From Solirubrobacteraceae bacterium (lineage in GTDB: Bacteria > Actinomycetota > Thermoleophilia > Solirubrobacterales > Solirubrobacteraceae): 7,354 nt of DNA. The notes beneath the pieces are model-generated. The model did not search any database. It saw only the letters and a list, made by a program, of their open reading frames with translations, and had not been told where the DNA came from. Shown in pieces: positions 1-5,022 of the stretch. Made by a program: the position numbers and the translations under genes. Position 1 is the stretch's first letter, and each line of letters opens with the position of its first letter. The stretch covers positions 1 to 7,354 of the forward strand of contig JASHYF010000138.1 of assembly GCA_030043235.1 (NCBI GenBank), in the 5' to 3' direction.

Positions 1-1613
1 ATCGCCAGCTCGCCCAGCTTGAGGTACGCGGCGAACGGCGCGGGGTTGCGCCGGCGCAGCAGCCGGTAGAGCTCGAAGGGCTGCGGGCGCGCGTCCGTGT
101 GGATCTGGTCGGTCAGGCACACCTCGTAGGACTCGCCGGCCCTGAGCGCCTCCTGGCAGCGGGCGATGTCCGCGAGATACTGCTCGCGTCCACGCCCACA
201 GCGGAACCTCACCGCCTCCTCGGCCGCAGTGGCCGGTGCGGCCGAGGAGGCCGTGGATGCGCCAGCCGGGAGGCTCGCCGGTTCGGCATCCGAGCTGGTG
301 CTGGCCTGCCCGCTCCTCGCCTGAGCGAGGCTCTCGCGCACGATCGTCTCGGCCTCCTCCAGCCAGAGCTCCGCCGCGGGCTCATCCCCCTGGCAGAGCG
401 CGGCGATGTGCGTGCGCTGCTGGACGTGATCGACGGCGACCACACGATTGGCCAGCATCAGCACCGCGTCGGGGACGTCGGAGCGGTGGACGTTGGCAGA
501 GCCACAGTCGGCCTTGCACTCATAGCCGAGATAGCCGACGAAGCCGCCGAGCAGCCCGTGCGGCAGCTCGGCCGCGGGTGCGCCCTGACGGGTGGACCCC
601 CCAGGGCGCACCCTGAAGGGCGCATCCCCTCCGGGGGCGCGGGCAGGCAGGCAGGCGATCTCGCGTGCGGCGAGCTCCCTGTCGAGGACGTCGAAGATAG
701 AGCCGAGCTCGACCGTCGTCCCGTCAGCGCGGTGAGTGCTCACGGCTTTCTCCTGCACGTCGTATTCGAGCACGCAGCGGTGCGCTCCCGCGGTGGTGCC
801 GAGGAACGAGCGCTGCGCCAGGGCCGTCGGCGCGTCGGCGCTGTCCAGCCAGAACGCGTGCTCGGCATCGCCAAACAGCCGCTCGAAGACGACCTCGCAC
901 GGCGGCTGTCCCTGCAGCGAGCGCACGAGCAGCCGCGGCGGCGCGGCGTCAGCCGGACGCTTGGCGCGCTGCGCGTGGCGGGCAGGCCGAGGCGGCGTGG
1001 GGCGTGGGCGCGAGGCTTGCGGGCGGGTGGAGCGGTGGCGACGCGCGAGCGCGTAGAAGTTCTCGAACAGCTTGCGGCCGTGCTCGGTGGCGATCGACTC
1101 GGGATGGAACTGCACGCCCCACATCGGCCGGCTGCGGTGTTCGATGCCCATCACCACGCCCTCGTCGGTCCACGCGGTCACGCGACCCTGGGAGCCGAGC
1201 TCGCCGGCGACGGCGAGCGAGTGGTAGCGCACGACGGAGAAGCCCTGGGGAATGCCCTCGAACAGGCCGTCGCCGTCGTGGCGGACGGCGCTCAGGCGCC
1301 CGTGCATGACCACCGGCGCGCTGCTCACGGTCCCGTTGAGAAGGTGTCCGAGACCCTGGTGGCCCAGGCACACGCCGAGCACGGGAATCTCGCTCAAACG
1401 CAGGATGTCCGAGCAGACGCCGAAGTCGTGCCAGCGCTCCGGCCGGCCCGGTCCCGGCGAGATCACGATCGCGTCGAAGTCCCAGCGCGAGAGCGCCCTC
1501 CAGGAAACCATGTCGTTGCGCACCACGATCGGCTCCTCGCCGGAGACCGCGGCGAGCAGGTGGAAGACGTTGTAGGTGTATGAGTCGTAGTTGTCGATCA
1601 GCAGCGTGCTCAC
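1..1613 (-). CDS. pabAB: PabA-PabB fusion, aminodeoxychorismate synthase (C-terminus cut off by window edge)
   Basis: The fused enzyme converts chorismate and glutamine to 4-amino-4-deoxychorismate (ADC), precursor of p-aminobenzoate and, in some antibiotic pathways, of p-aminophenylalanine. 537 codons are visible. Residues 1-190 are a class I glutamine amidotransferase: oxyanion-loop region SPGPGRP at 52-58, nucleophile Cys82 in GVCLGHQG, and His170/Glu172 in FHPES. A basic Pro/Arg-rich linker (about 191-228) leads to the PabB N-terminal part, with GGFVGYLGYE at 356-365 and the start of the chorismate-binding domain (CQEALRAGESYEVCLTDQI, 486-504). The amidotransferase-first order and ESYEVCL fit ADC synthase rather than anthranilate synthase. 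The GTG start is supported by GGAGG at 1621-1625, 7 nt upstream, and by a GTGA overlap with the synthetase-like gene stop. Low-complexity insertions near 324-350 and 431-466 coincide with palindromic DNA. The catalytic C-terminus is outside the window. Whether it serves folate or a specialised pathway cannot be told here. Confidence 0.93.
   Translation of the reverse strand, partial: MSTLLIDNYDSYTYNVFHLLAAVSGEEPIVVRNDMVSWRALSRWDFDAIVISPGPGRPERWHDFGVCSDILRLSEIPVLGVCLGHQGLGHLLNGTVSSAPVVMHGRLSAVRHDGDGLFEGIPQGFSVVRYHSLAVAGELGSQGRVTAWTDEGVVMGIEHRSRPMWGVQFHPESIATEHGRKLFENFYALARRHRSTRPQASRPRPTPPRPARHAQRAKRPADAAPPRLLVRSLQGQPPCEVVFERLFGDAEHAFWLDSADAPTALAQRSFLGTTAGAHRCVLEYDVQEKAVSTHRADGTTVELGSIFDVLDRELAAREIACLPARAPGGDAPFRVRPGGSTRQGAPAAELPHGLLGGFVGYLGYECKADCGSANVHRSDVPDAVLMLANRVVAVDHVQQRTHIAALCQGDEPAAELWLEEAETIVRESLAQARSGQASTSSDAEPASLPAGASTASSAAPATAAEEAVRFRCGRGREQYLADIARCQEALRAGESYEVCLTDQIHTDARPQPFELYRLLRRRNPAPFAAYLKLGELA
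214..251. repeat. 15-bp perfect inverted repeat inside pabAB
   Basis: Arms GCCTCCTCGGCCGCA (214-228) and TGCGGCCGAGGAGGC (237-251) are perfectly complementary around an 8-nt loop. In the gene they encode ASSAAPATAAEEA (453-466), a low-complexity linker before the chorismate-binding domain. Just beyond, 264-275 (AGCCGGGAGGCT) is another small hairpin resembling those in lhr. Confidence 0.8.
576..635. repeat. Compound palindromic element inside pabAB
   Basis: Arms GGGTGCGCCCT (576-586) and AGGGCGCACCC (603-613) are perfect 11-bp complements. The loop contains a nested GGGT/ACCC. A near copy of the right arm, AGGGCGCATCCC, follows at 617-628. Then CCCTCCGGG (627-635) is the reverse complement of the CCCGGAGGG core found repeatedly in lhr. 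The segment encodes a Gly/Arg/Pro-rich loop at about residues 327-347. Confidence 0.8.
642..656. repeat. GGCA tetranucleotide tandem repeat in pabAB
   Basis: Almost four copies of GGCA lie in frame in pabAB (encoding ACLPA). The unit is not a multiple of three, so slippage would shift the frame. The tract is short, so slippage is probably rare. Confidence 0.6.
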
Positions 1614-3280
1614 GTCGCCGCCTCCAGGCCTAGCCCGCGTGCGCTGCGGTCCAGCAGCGTGTGAACGACATGTTGAGTGCGTTCGGGACGGTCCTCTTCG
1701 AGGTACCAGATGGTCAGGTGCTTGAGATAGTCGGCCAGCGGCTTGACGTCGAGTCGCTGGAGGGCGAGGCGCAGATGGCGACGGTAGAGCTCGGACAGGA
1801 CCACCGCGAAGCGATAGGAGGGATCCTGCGCGACGGCGCCGGGCGCCGTCACGCCCGAGGCGTGGCGCGCGCGGGCGCGAGCGAGCTCCCAGCCGAGGCT
1901 CTCGTGCGAGAGCAGCTTGCTTGGATCGAAGTCGATGTCGGGAGTGGCTGGATGGGGCAGGAAGTAACCGAGCGCGATCTGCGCCGCGAGGCGTTCGGGA
2001 TGAGGATGGCCACGACGGACCTCGTGTCCCTCGGGATCGGCGTCGATCTGCGCGTCGATCCAGTCGGTCAGGTCGTCGATCAGCAGCGCCCCAGCGCTCG
2101 AGCTCAGCACGCGGTCTTGGCTGGAGACCATCCCGTGGAAGATGCTGCGGTTGGGATGAAAGCTGCCGTCGAGCTCTCCTCGCAGCTCCGCCGCGAGCTT
2201 GCGGATGCCGGCGAGGTGGGCCACCCACTCCGAGCCCGCGATCTGCAGCGAGGTCATGCCCTCCAGCTCGGGCGCCGTGACGGCGTAGGTGAGGGAGCGC
2301 ATGTGCTGCGTGGGGAGCCCGTCCGCGCGCACGAGCGGCATTTCTTCGAGCTCCTTCAGGCCGGTGGCATACACGACCACGCCGTCCTCGCGGCGCGTCA
2401 GCGTGCCCTCGCGCAGGCCGGCCTCGGCGAGCTCGGTCGTCTCGGCGAGGAAATCGGACTCGAACAACACCCGATCGAAGGCGATCCCGAGCCGCGCGAG
2501 CGTCTTGCGCTGCCCGGCGATCACCCACGCGCGCGTCTTGGACCAGAGTTCGAGCGCCTCGGGCTCGCCGGCGAGCGCGCGCTTGATCAGCTCGTCCGCG
2601 GCGTCGTTCTGAACCTGCACCTCGCGCGAGAGCGAGTCCTCGGCGTGCTCGTCCTCGCCGACGGCCAGCACGCCGCGCCCGGCCACGTACTCGGCGTAGC
2701 ACAGCCCCACGAAGTGGTCGCTCTTCTCGTCGCTGTCGGACCAGCCCTGGGCGTGGCGGCCGCTGCTCATCACCCCTGCCATGGCCTCGCCCATCGCTCG
2801 CCCCATGTCCGATATGCGGCTGCGCCGCTCGACCTGGGCGCCCGCCTGGGCGAGCGCCGCGGCGAGCGCGTTCCCGAGTGCGAGATTGCGAAGGTGCCCG
2901 ACATGCAGCGCCTTCGTTGCGTTCGCATCCCAGAACTGCACCGAGAAGCGCTGCCCCTCGGCGAGATCGGCGAGCGGCGCTTCCGCGCTGCCGCCCGCCT
3001 CCAGCGCGCTGCCGGTCAGCTCCACCCACTCGTCGGCGAGTCGCAGACCGACCCCGTCATCGCTGCGAGTCACGGCCGCGACCCACGGCTCGCGTTCGAG
3101 TCTCTCGAGCTCCGCGAGCGCGTCAGCGTCATGCTGCCATTGCGCGGAACGCGGGGTCAGCCTGAGGTCGTAGTCGGCTCGCGGACGTCTTGGCGCGCGC
3201 GCAACCCATCTCACAGGCGCGCCCCGCCGTGTCGGTAGGTCCTCGAAGTAGTCGAACAGATTCATGGCCATCTTGGGCAC
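1610..3280 (-). CDS. Arginyl-tRNA synthetase-like protein with altered amino-acid pocket
   Basis: A class I aminoacyl-tRNA synthetase of the ArgRS family, 556 residues, close to normal ArgRS length. Residues 1-110 would be the N-terminal tRNA-binding part. The ATP-binding signature is HVGH at 126-129, within ANATKALHVGHLR. The ArgRS-like stretch LARLGIAFDRVLFES lies at 261-275. The KMSKS region is degenerate (VLSSSAG, 391-397), which occurs in ArgRS. An all-helical DALR-like anticodon-binding domain spans about 458-556. Residues that recognise arginine appear replaced: the family pattern DGTPTYxTRDxAY reads DGLPTQHMRSLTY at 320-332, so Tyr becomes Gln325 and the guanidinium-binding Asp becomes Ser329. 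The usual GDWG reads SDMG at 157-160. The gene lies 66 bp downstream of an unusual tRNA and overlaps pabAB. GTG at 3280 is used; ATG at 3271 or 3265 is possible, since no clear ribosome site is seen. It may charge a different amino acid, transfer an aminoacyl group, or be inactive. Confidence 0.88.
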   Translation of the reverse strand: MPKMAMNLFDYFEDLPTRRGAPVRWVARAPRRPRADYDLRLTPRSAQWQHDADALAELERLEREPWVAAVTRSDDGVGLRLADEWVELTGSALEAGGSAEAPLADLAEGQRFSVQFWDANATKALHVGHLRNLALGNALAAALAQAGAQVERRSRISDMGRAMGEAMAGVMSSGRHAQGWSDSDEKSDHFVGLCYAEYVAGRGVLAVGEDEHAEDSLSREVQVQNDAADELIKRALAGEPEALELWSKTRAWVIAGQRKTLARLGIAFDRVLFESDFLAETTELAEAGLREGTLTRREDGVVVYATGLKELEEMPLVRADGLPTQHMRSLTYAVTAPELEGMTSLQIAGSEWVAHLAGIRKLAAELRGELDGSFHPNRSIFHGMVSSQDRVLSSSAGALLIDDLTDWIDAQIDADPEGHEVRRGHPHPERLAAQIALGYFLPHPATPDIDFDPSKLLSHESLGWELARARARHASGVTAPGAVAQDPSYRFAVVLSELYRRHLRLALQRLDVKPLADYLKHLTIWYLEEDRPERTQHVVHTLLDRSARGLGLEAAT

Positions 3281-3295
3281 TCACGTGTGCGTGAG
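3280..3295. repeat. Inverted repeat abutting the synthetase-like gene start
   Basis: CTCACG and CGTGAG form a perfect 6-bp inverted repeat around TGTG. Its edge includes the first base of the GTG start codon. It could be an operator half-site pair or an mRNA hairpin that occludes initiation. It is short enough to be chance. Confidence 0.35.
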
Positions 3296-3326
3296 ATCAC
3301 AGCCTCTGCCGCATTCCACGAGAAAC

Positions 3327-3332
3327 ATTTTA
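3327..3332 (-). promoter_or_regulatory. Possible -10 element for the synthetase-like gene
   Basis: TAAAAT on the minus strand lies in the only AT-rich patch between the tRNA and the synthetase-like gene (about 3321-3340), 47 nt before its GTG start. No convincing -35 is seen at the right distance because that position lies in the tRNA acceptor region. It could be an extra promoter, or simply the unstructured tRNA 3' trailer. Confidence 0.3.
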
Positions 3333-3346
3333 GTTAGACTTGCGCA

Positions 3347-3419
3347 TGCACCAGCCGGGGCTCGAACCCGGATCACCGGTGTTTAAGACCGGTCCTTTCA
3401 CCGATTAAGGTACTGGTGC
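3347..3419 (-). tRNA. tRNA with UAA anticodon and short variable loop (atypical; identity uncertain)
   Basis: The minus strand folds into a complete 73-nt cloverleaf with only Watson-Crick pairs: acceptor GCACCAG/CTGGTGC (7 bp), D stem CCTT/AAGG, anticodon stem CCGGT/ACCGG, T stem CCGGG/CCCGG. Conserved bases are present: T8, A14, G18G19, A21, T33, and T-loop TTCGAGC. The anticodon loop is CTTAAAC, giving anticodon UAA, which reads UUA. The variable loop is only TGAT, and A15 and T48 could form the Levitt pair. The discriminator is A73; CCA is not encoded. By anticodon it would be called leucine, but bacterial tRNA-Leu is class II with a long variable arm, which is absent. The acceptor stem and short variable loop look more like an arginine or other class I tRNA. 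It sits between its own promoter and an ArgRS-like gene on the same strand, the likely charging enzyme. The gene is well supported; its amino-acid identity is open. Confidence 0.9.
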
Positions 3420-3444
3420 TCACCGAGACGAAGCTCAGCGGGCT

Positions 3445-3473
3445 ATCCTAGTCCTGCATCGCGCATCTGGCAA
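3445..3473 (-). promoter_or_regulatory. Sigma70-type promoter of the tRNA (and perhaps the operon)
   Basis: On the minus strand TTGCCA (3473-3468; 5 of 6 to TTGACA) is followed after exactly 17 nt by TAGGAT (3450-3445; 4 of 6 to TATAAT and a common actinobacterial -10). Transcription would start near 3438, about 19 nt before the first tRNA base. No intrinsic terminator is visible between the tRNA and the synthetase-like gene, so read-through into that gene and pabAB is plausible. Confidence 0.7.
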
Positions 3474-3555
3474 GCGGCCCTGGGCCTCGGCGGCCGTGCG
3501 CCGCGGTGTTGCGTCCGTGCGGTCGCTCGAGCAATAGAGGCATGAGGAGGACGAA

Positions 3556-3609
3556 GTGCGCAGGGAGCGCCAAGCCGGAAACACAGAAGGGTCGAGATGG
3601 CAAGCGTAA
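3556..3609 (+). CDS. Putative 17-codon leader ORF overlapping the P450 start
   Basis: A GTG at 3556 is preceded at 5 nt by a perfect AGGAGG (3545-3550), the best ribosome-binding site in the window. The frame (begins GTG, encodes M-RRERQAGNTEGSRWQA) ends with TAA at 3607-3609, 13 bp inside the P450 gene. Termination there would place ribosomes on the P450 start, as in translational coupling. The peptide matches nothing I know and has no run of one regulatory amino acid. The reading frame could be accidental, with the AGGAGG merely upstream sequence. Confidence 0.25.
   Translation: MRRERQAGNTEGSRWQA
3585..3591 (+). promoter_or_regulatory. Ribosome binding site of the P450 gene
   Basis: AGAAGGG lies 5 nt before ATG 3597 and supports that start. 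The N-terminal sequence that follows, with the proline-rich PPGPR at residues 21-25, is where P450s of this type begin. Confidence 0.6.
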
Positions 3610-4979
3610 AGCTCGCCGAGGGGACCTCTGCTGGCTTCGGAGGGCATGCGAAGCTGCCCCCCGGGCCGCGTATGCCAAGCGCGCTGCAGGCGACGGGCTG
3701 GGCGCTGCGGCCCCTTGCGTTCATGGATCGCTGCGCCGAGCGCTACGGCGAGATGTTCACGCTGCGCATACGCCGGAATCGCCCGTGGGTGTTTCTCACG
3801 AATCCCGAGCACGTCAAGCAGGTGTTCACGATCGATCCGCAGCTGGTGCGCTCGGGGGCCAGCGAAGCGAACCCGCTGCTCACGCCGCTGCTCGGGTCGC
3901 GCTCGATGATGCTGCAGGACGAGCCCAGGCACATGACCGATCGCAAGCGGGTGCTGCCCTCTTTCCACGGACAGCGCATGCAGGACTACGGCGAGATGAT
4001 GGCCGGCGTCGCTCGCCGCCAGATCCAAGGCTGGCCGCTCGAAGAGCCGTTTGCGCTATGGCCGCGCATGCAGGCGATCAGCCTCGAGGTCGTCATGCGT
4101 GCCACCCTCGGCAACGTCGAGGGGGAGCGCGCCGAGCGCTTGCGACGGGCGCTCGTGGAGTTGACCAATTGGGTCAACGGCCCGCGGCGCCTGGCGCTGC
4201 TGGCGGCCGTCGGCGAACGCTCGCTGACGGCCAACCCCGGGTTTCACGCCGTCATGCGACCGGTGGAGGAGCTCGTGCTGGAGGAGGTGCGCCGGCGGCG
4301 CGAGGCGGACGACCGCGACGAGCACGACGACATCCTCGCGATGCTCGAACGCACGCCGGGCGAAGACGGCGCGCCACTGGACGACCGCAAGATGCGCGAC
4401 GAACTCGTCACGTTCCTGTCCGACGGCCCCACCGCGACCTCGCTCGCGTGGGCGTTCGAGCGCCTGCTGCGCCACCCCGACAAGCTGGCCCGCCTACGAG
4501 CCGAGGTGGAGGCGGGCGAGGGCGAGGACTACGCGGAGGCGGTCGTCAAGGAGACGCTTCGACTGTGCCCCGCGGTGCCCGTCGTGATGCGGCGGTTGGT
4601 GGAGCCGATGCAGTTGGGCGACTACACGATTCCGCCCGACACGATCGTCGCGCCGTGCGTGTATCTGATGCACCGCCGCGCGGATCTCTACCCCCGCCCC
4701 CGCGCCTTCGAACCGGAGCGCTTCCTCACCGACGCCGCCCGCACCTACACCTGGATCCCGTTCGGCGGAGGCGTGCGCAGGTGCGTGGCTGTGGTGTTCG
4801 CGCAGCTGGAGATGAAGCGCGTGATCCAGACCGTCCTCAGCGAGGTGGAGCTGCGCGCCGCCGTCTCGCGCTCCGAGGCCGCTGCCAGGAGCTCCGTCTC
4901 GTTTGCTCCAGACGGGGGCGCGACCGTCATAGCGACGCGCCGCAGAACCACTCCCGTCGATCTGCCGACGGCCGCGTAG
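3597..4979 (+). CDS. Cytochrome P450 with unusual I-helix
   Basis: A soluble bacterial cytochrome P450 monooxygenase of 460 residues, with no membrane anchor. Visible landmarks: PPGPR at 21-25; C-helix HMTDR at 112-116; K-helix KETLR (Glu319, Arg322); FEPERF at 371-376; and the heme loop FGGGVRRC at 389-396 with axial ligand Cys396. Two deviations stand out. The I-helix, normally close to AGHETT in this group, reads FLSDGPTATSLAW (273-285). It aligns as two residues short, with the acid-alcohol pair missing and Pro278 in the threonine area. The Gly normally two residues after the heme cysteine is Ala398. Heme binding should persist, but oxygen activation may differ from a standard hydroxylase. 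The gene diverges from the tRNA and leads toward lhr after 43 bp. The redox partner and substrate are unknown. A link to the tRNA/synthetase/pabAB genes is possible but rests on adjacency alone. Confidence 0.93.
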   Translation: MASVKLAEGTSAGFGGHAKLPPGPRMPSALQATGWALRPLAFMDRCAERYGEMFTLRIRRNRPWVFLTNPEHVKQVFTIDPQLVRSGASEANPLLTPLLGSRSMMLQDEPRHMTDRKRVLPSFHGQRMQDYGEMMAGVARRQIQGWPLEEPFALWPRMQAISLEVVMRATLGNVEGERAERLRRALVELTNWVNGPRRLALLAAVGERSLTANPGFHAVMRPVEELVLEEVRRRREADDRDEHDDILAMLERTPGEDGAPLDDRKMRDELVTFLSDGPTATSLAWAFERLLRHPDKLARLRAEVEAGEGEDYAEAVVKETLRLCPAVPVVMRRLVEPMQLGDYTIPPDTIVAPCVYLMHRRADLYPRPRAFEPERFLTDAARTYTWIPFGGGVRRCVAVVFAQLEMKRVIQTVLSEVELRAAVSRSEAAARSSVSFAPDGGATVIATRRRTTPVDLPTAA

Positions 4980-5022
4980 CAGCGCCGCGGGCCCGGCCAA
5001 GCAGGGCGCTAGCCTCACGCCG
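4980..5022 (+). other. P450-lhr intergenic gap
   Basis: This 43-bp gap holds AGCGCC (4981-4986) and GGCGCT (5005-5010), which can pair around a GC-rich 18-nt loop. No T-tract follows, so it is not a convincing intrinsic terminator. No clear promoter or ribosome-binding site for lhr is seen, and the two genes may be co-transcribed. Confidence 0.4.

Noticed and set aside
99..1583. Long plus-strand open frame (494 codons) opposite pabAB
   Set aside because: Its translation is Arg/Gly/Ala/His-rich with no family resemblance. It is the usual antisense shadow of a GC-rich gene, and the minus strand gives a clear PabAB with catalytic residues.
1661..3238. Plus-strand open frame (525 codons) opposite the synthetase-like gene
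   Set aside because: No recognisable motif. It is explained by the codon bias of the real minus-strand gene, which has HVGH and other ArgRS features.
3281..3328. 15-codon frame ATG...TGA ending directly at the synthetase-like GTG start (TGAGTG)
   Set aside because: It has no ribosome-binding site and its ATG overlaps the possible -10 TAAAAT. The peptide (MFLVECGRGCDLTHT) carries no attenuator-like run. Chance is the simpler reading.
3347..3419. Ordinary tRNA-Leu(UAA) of the bldA type
   Set aside because: The anticodon and loop (CTTAAAC) match, but the long variable arm of leucine tRNAs is absent and every stem is satisfied without one.
4981..5010. GC-rich inverted repeat after the P450 as a transcription terminator
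   Set aside because: Only 6 bp with an 18-nt loop and no T-run; lhr begins 13 bp later on the same strand.
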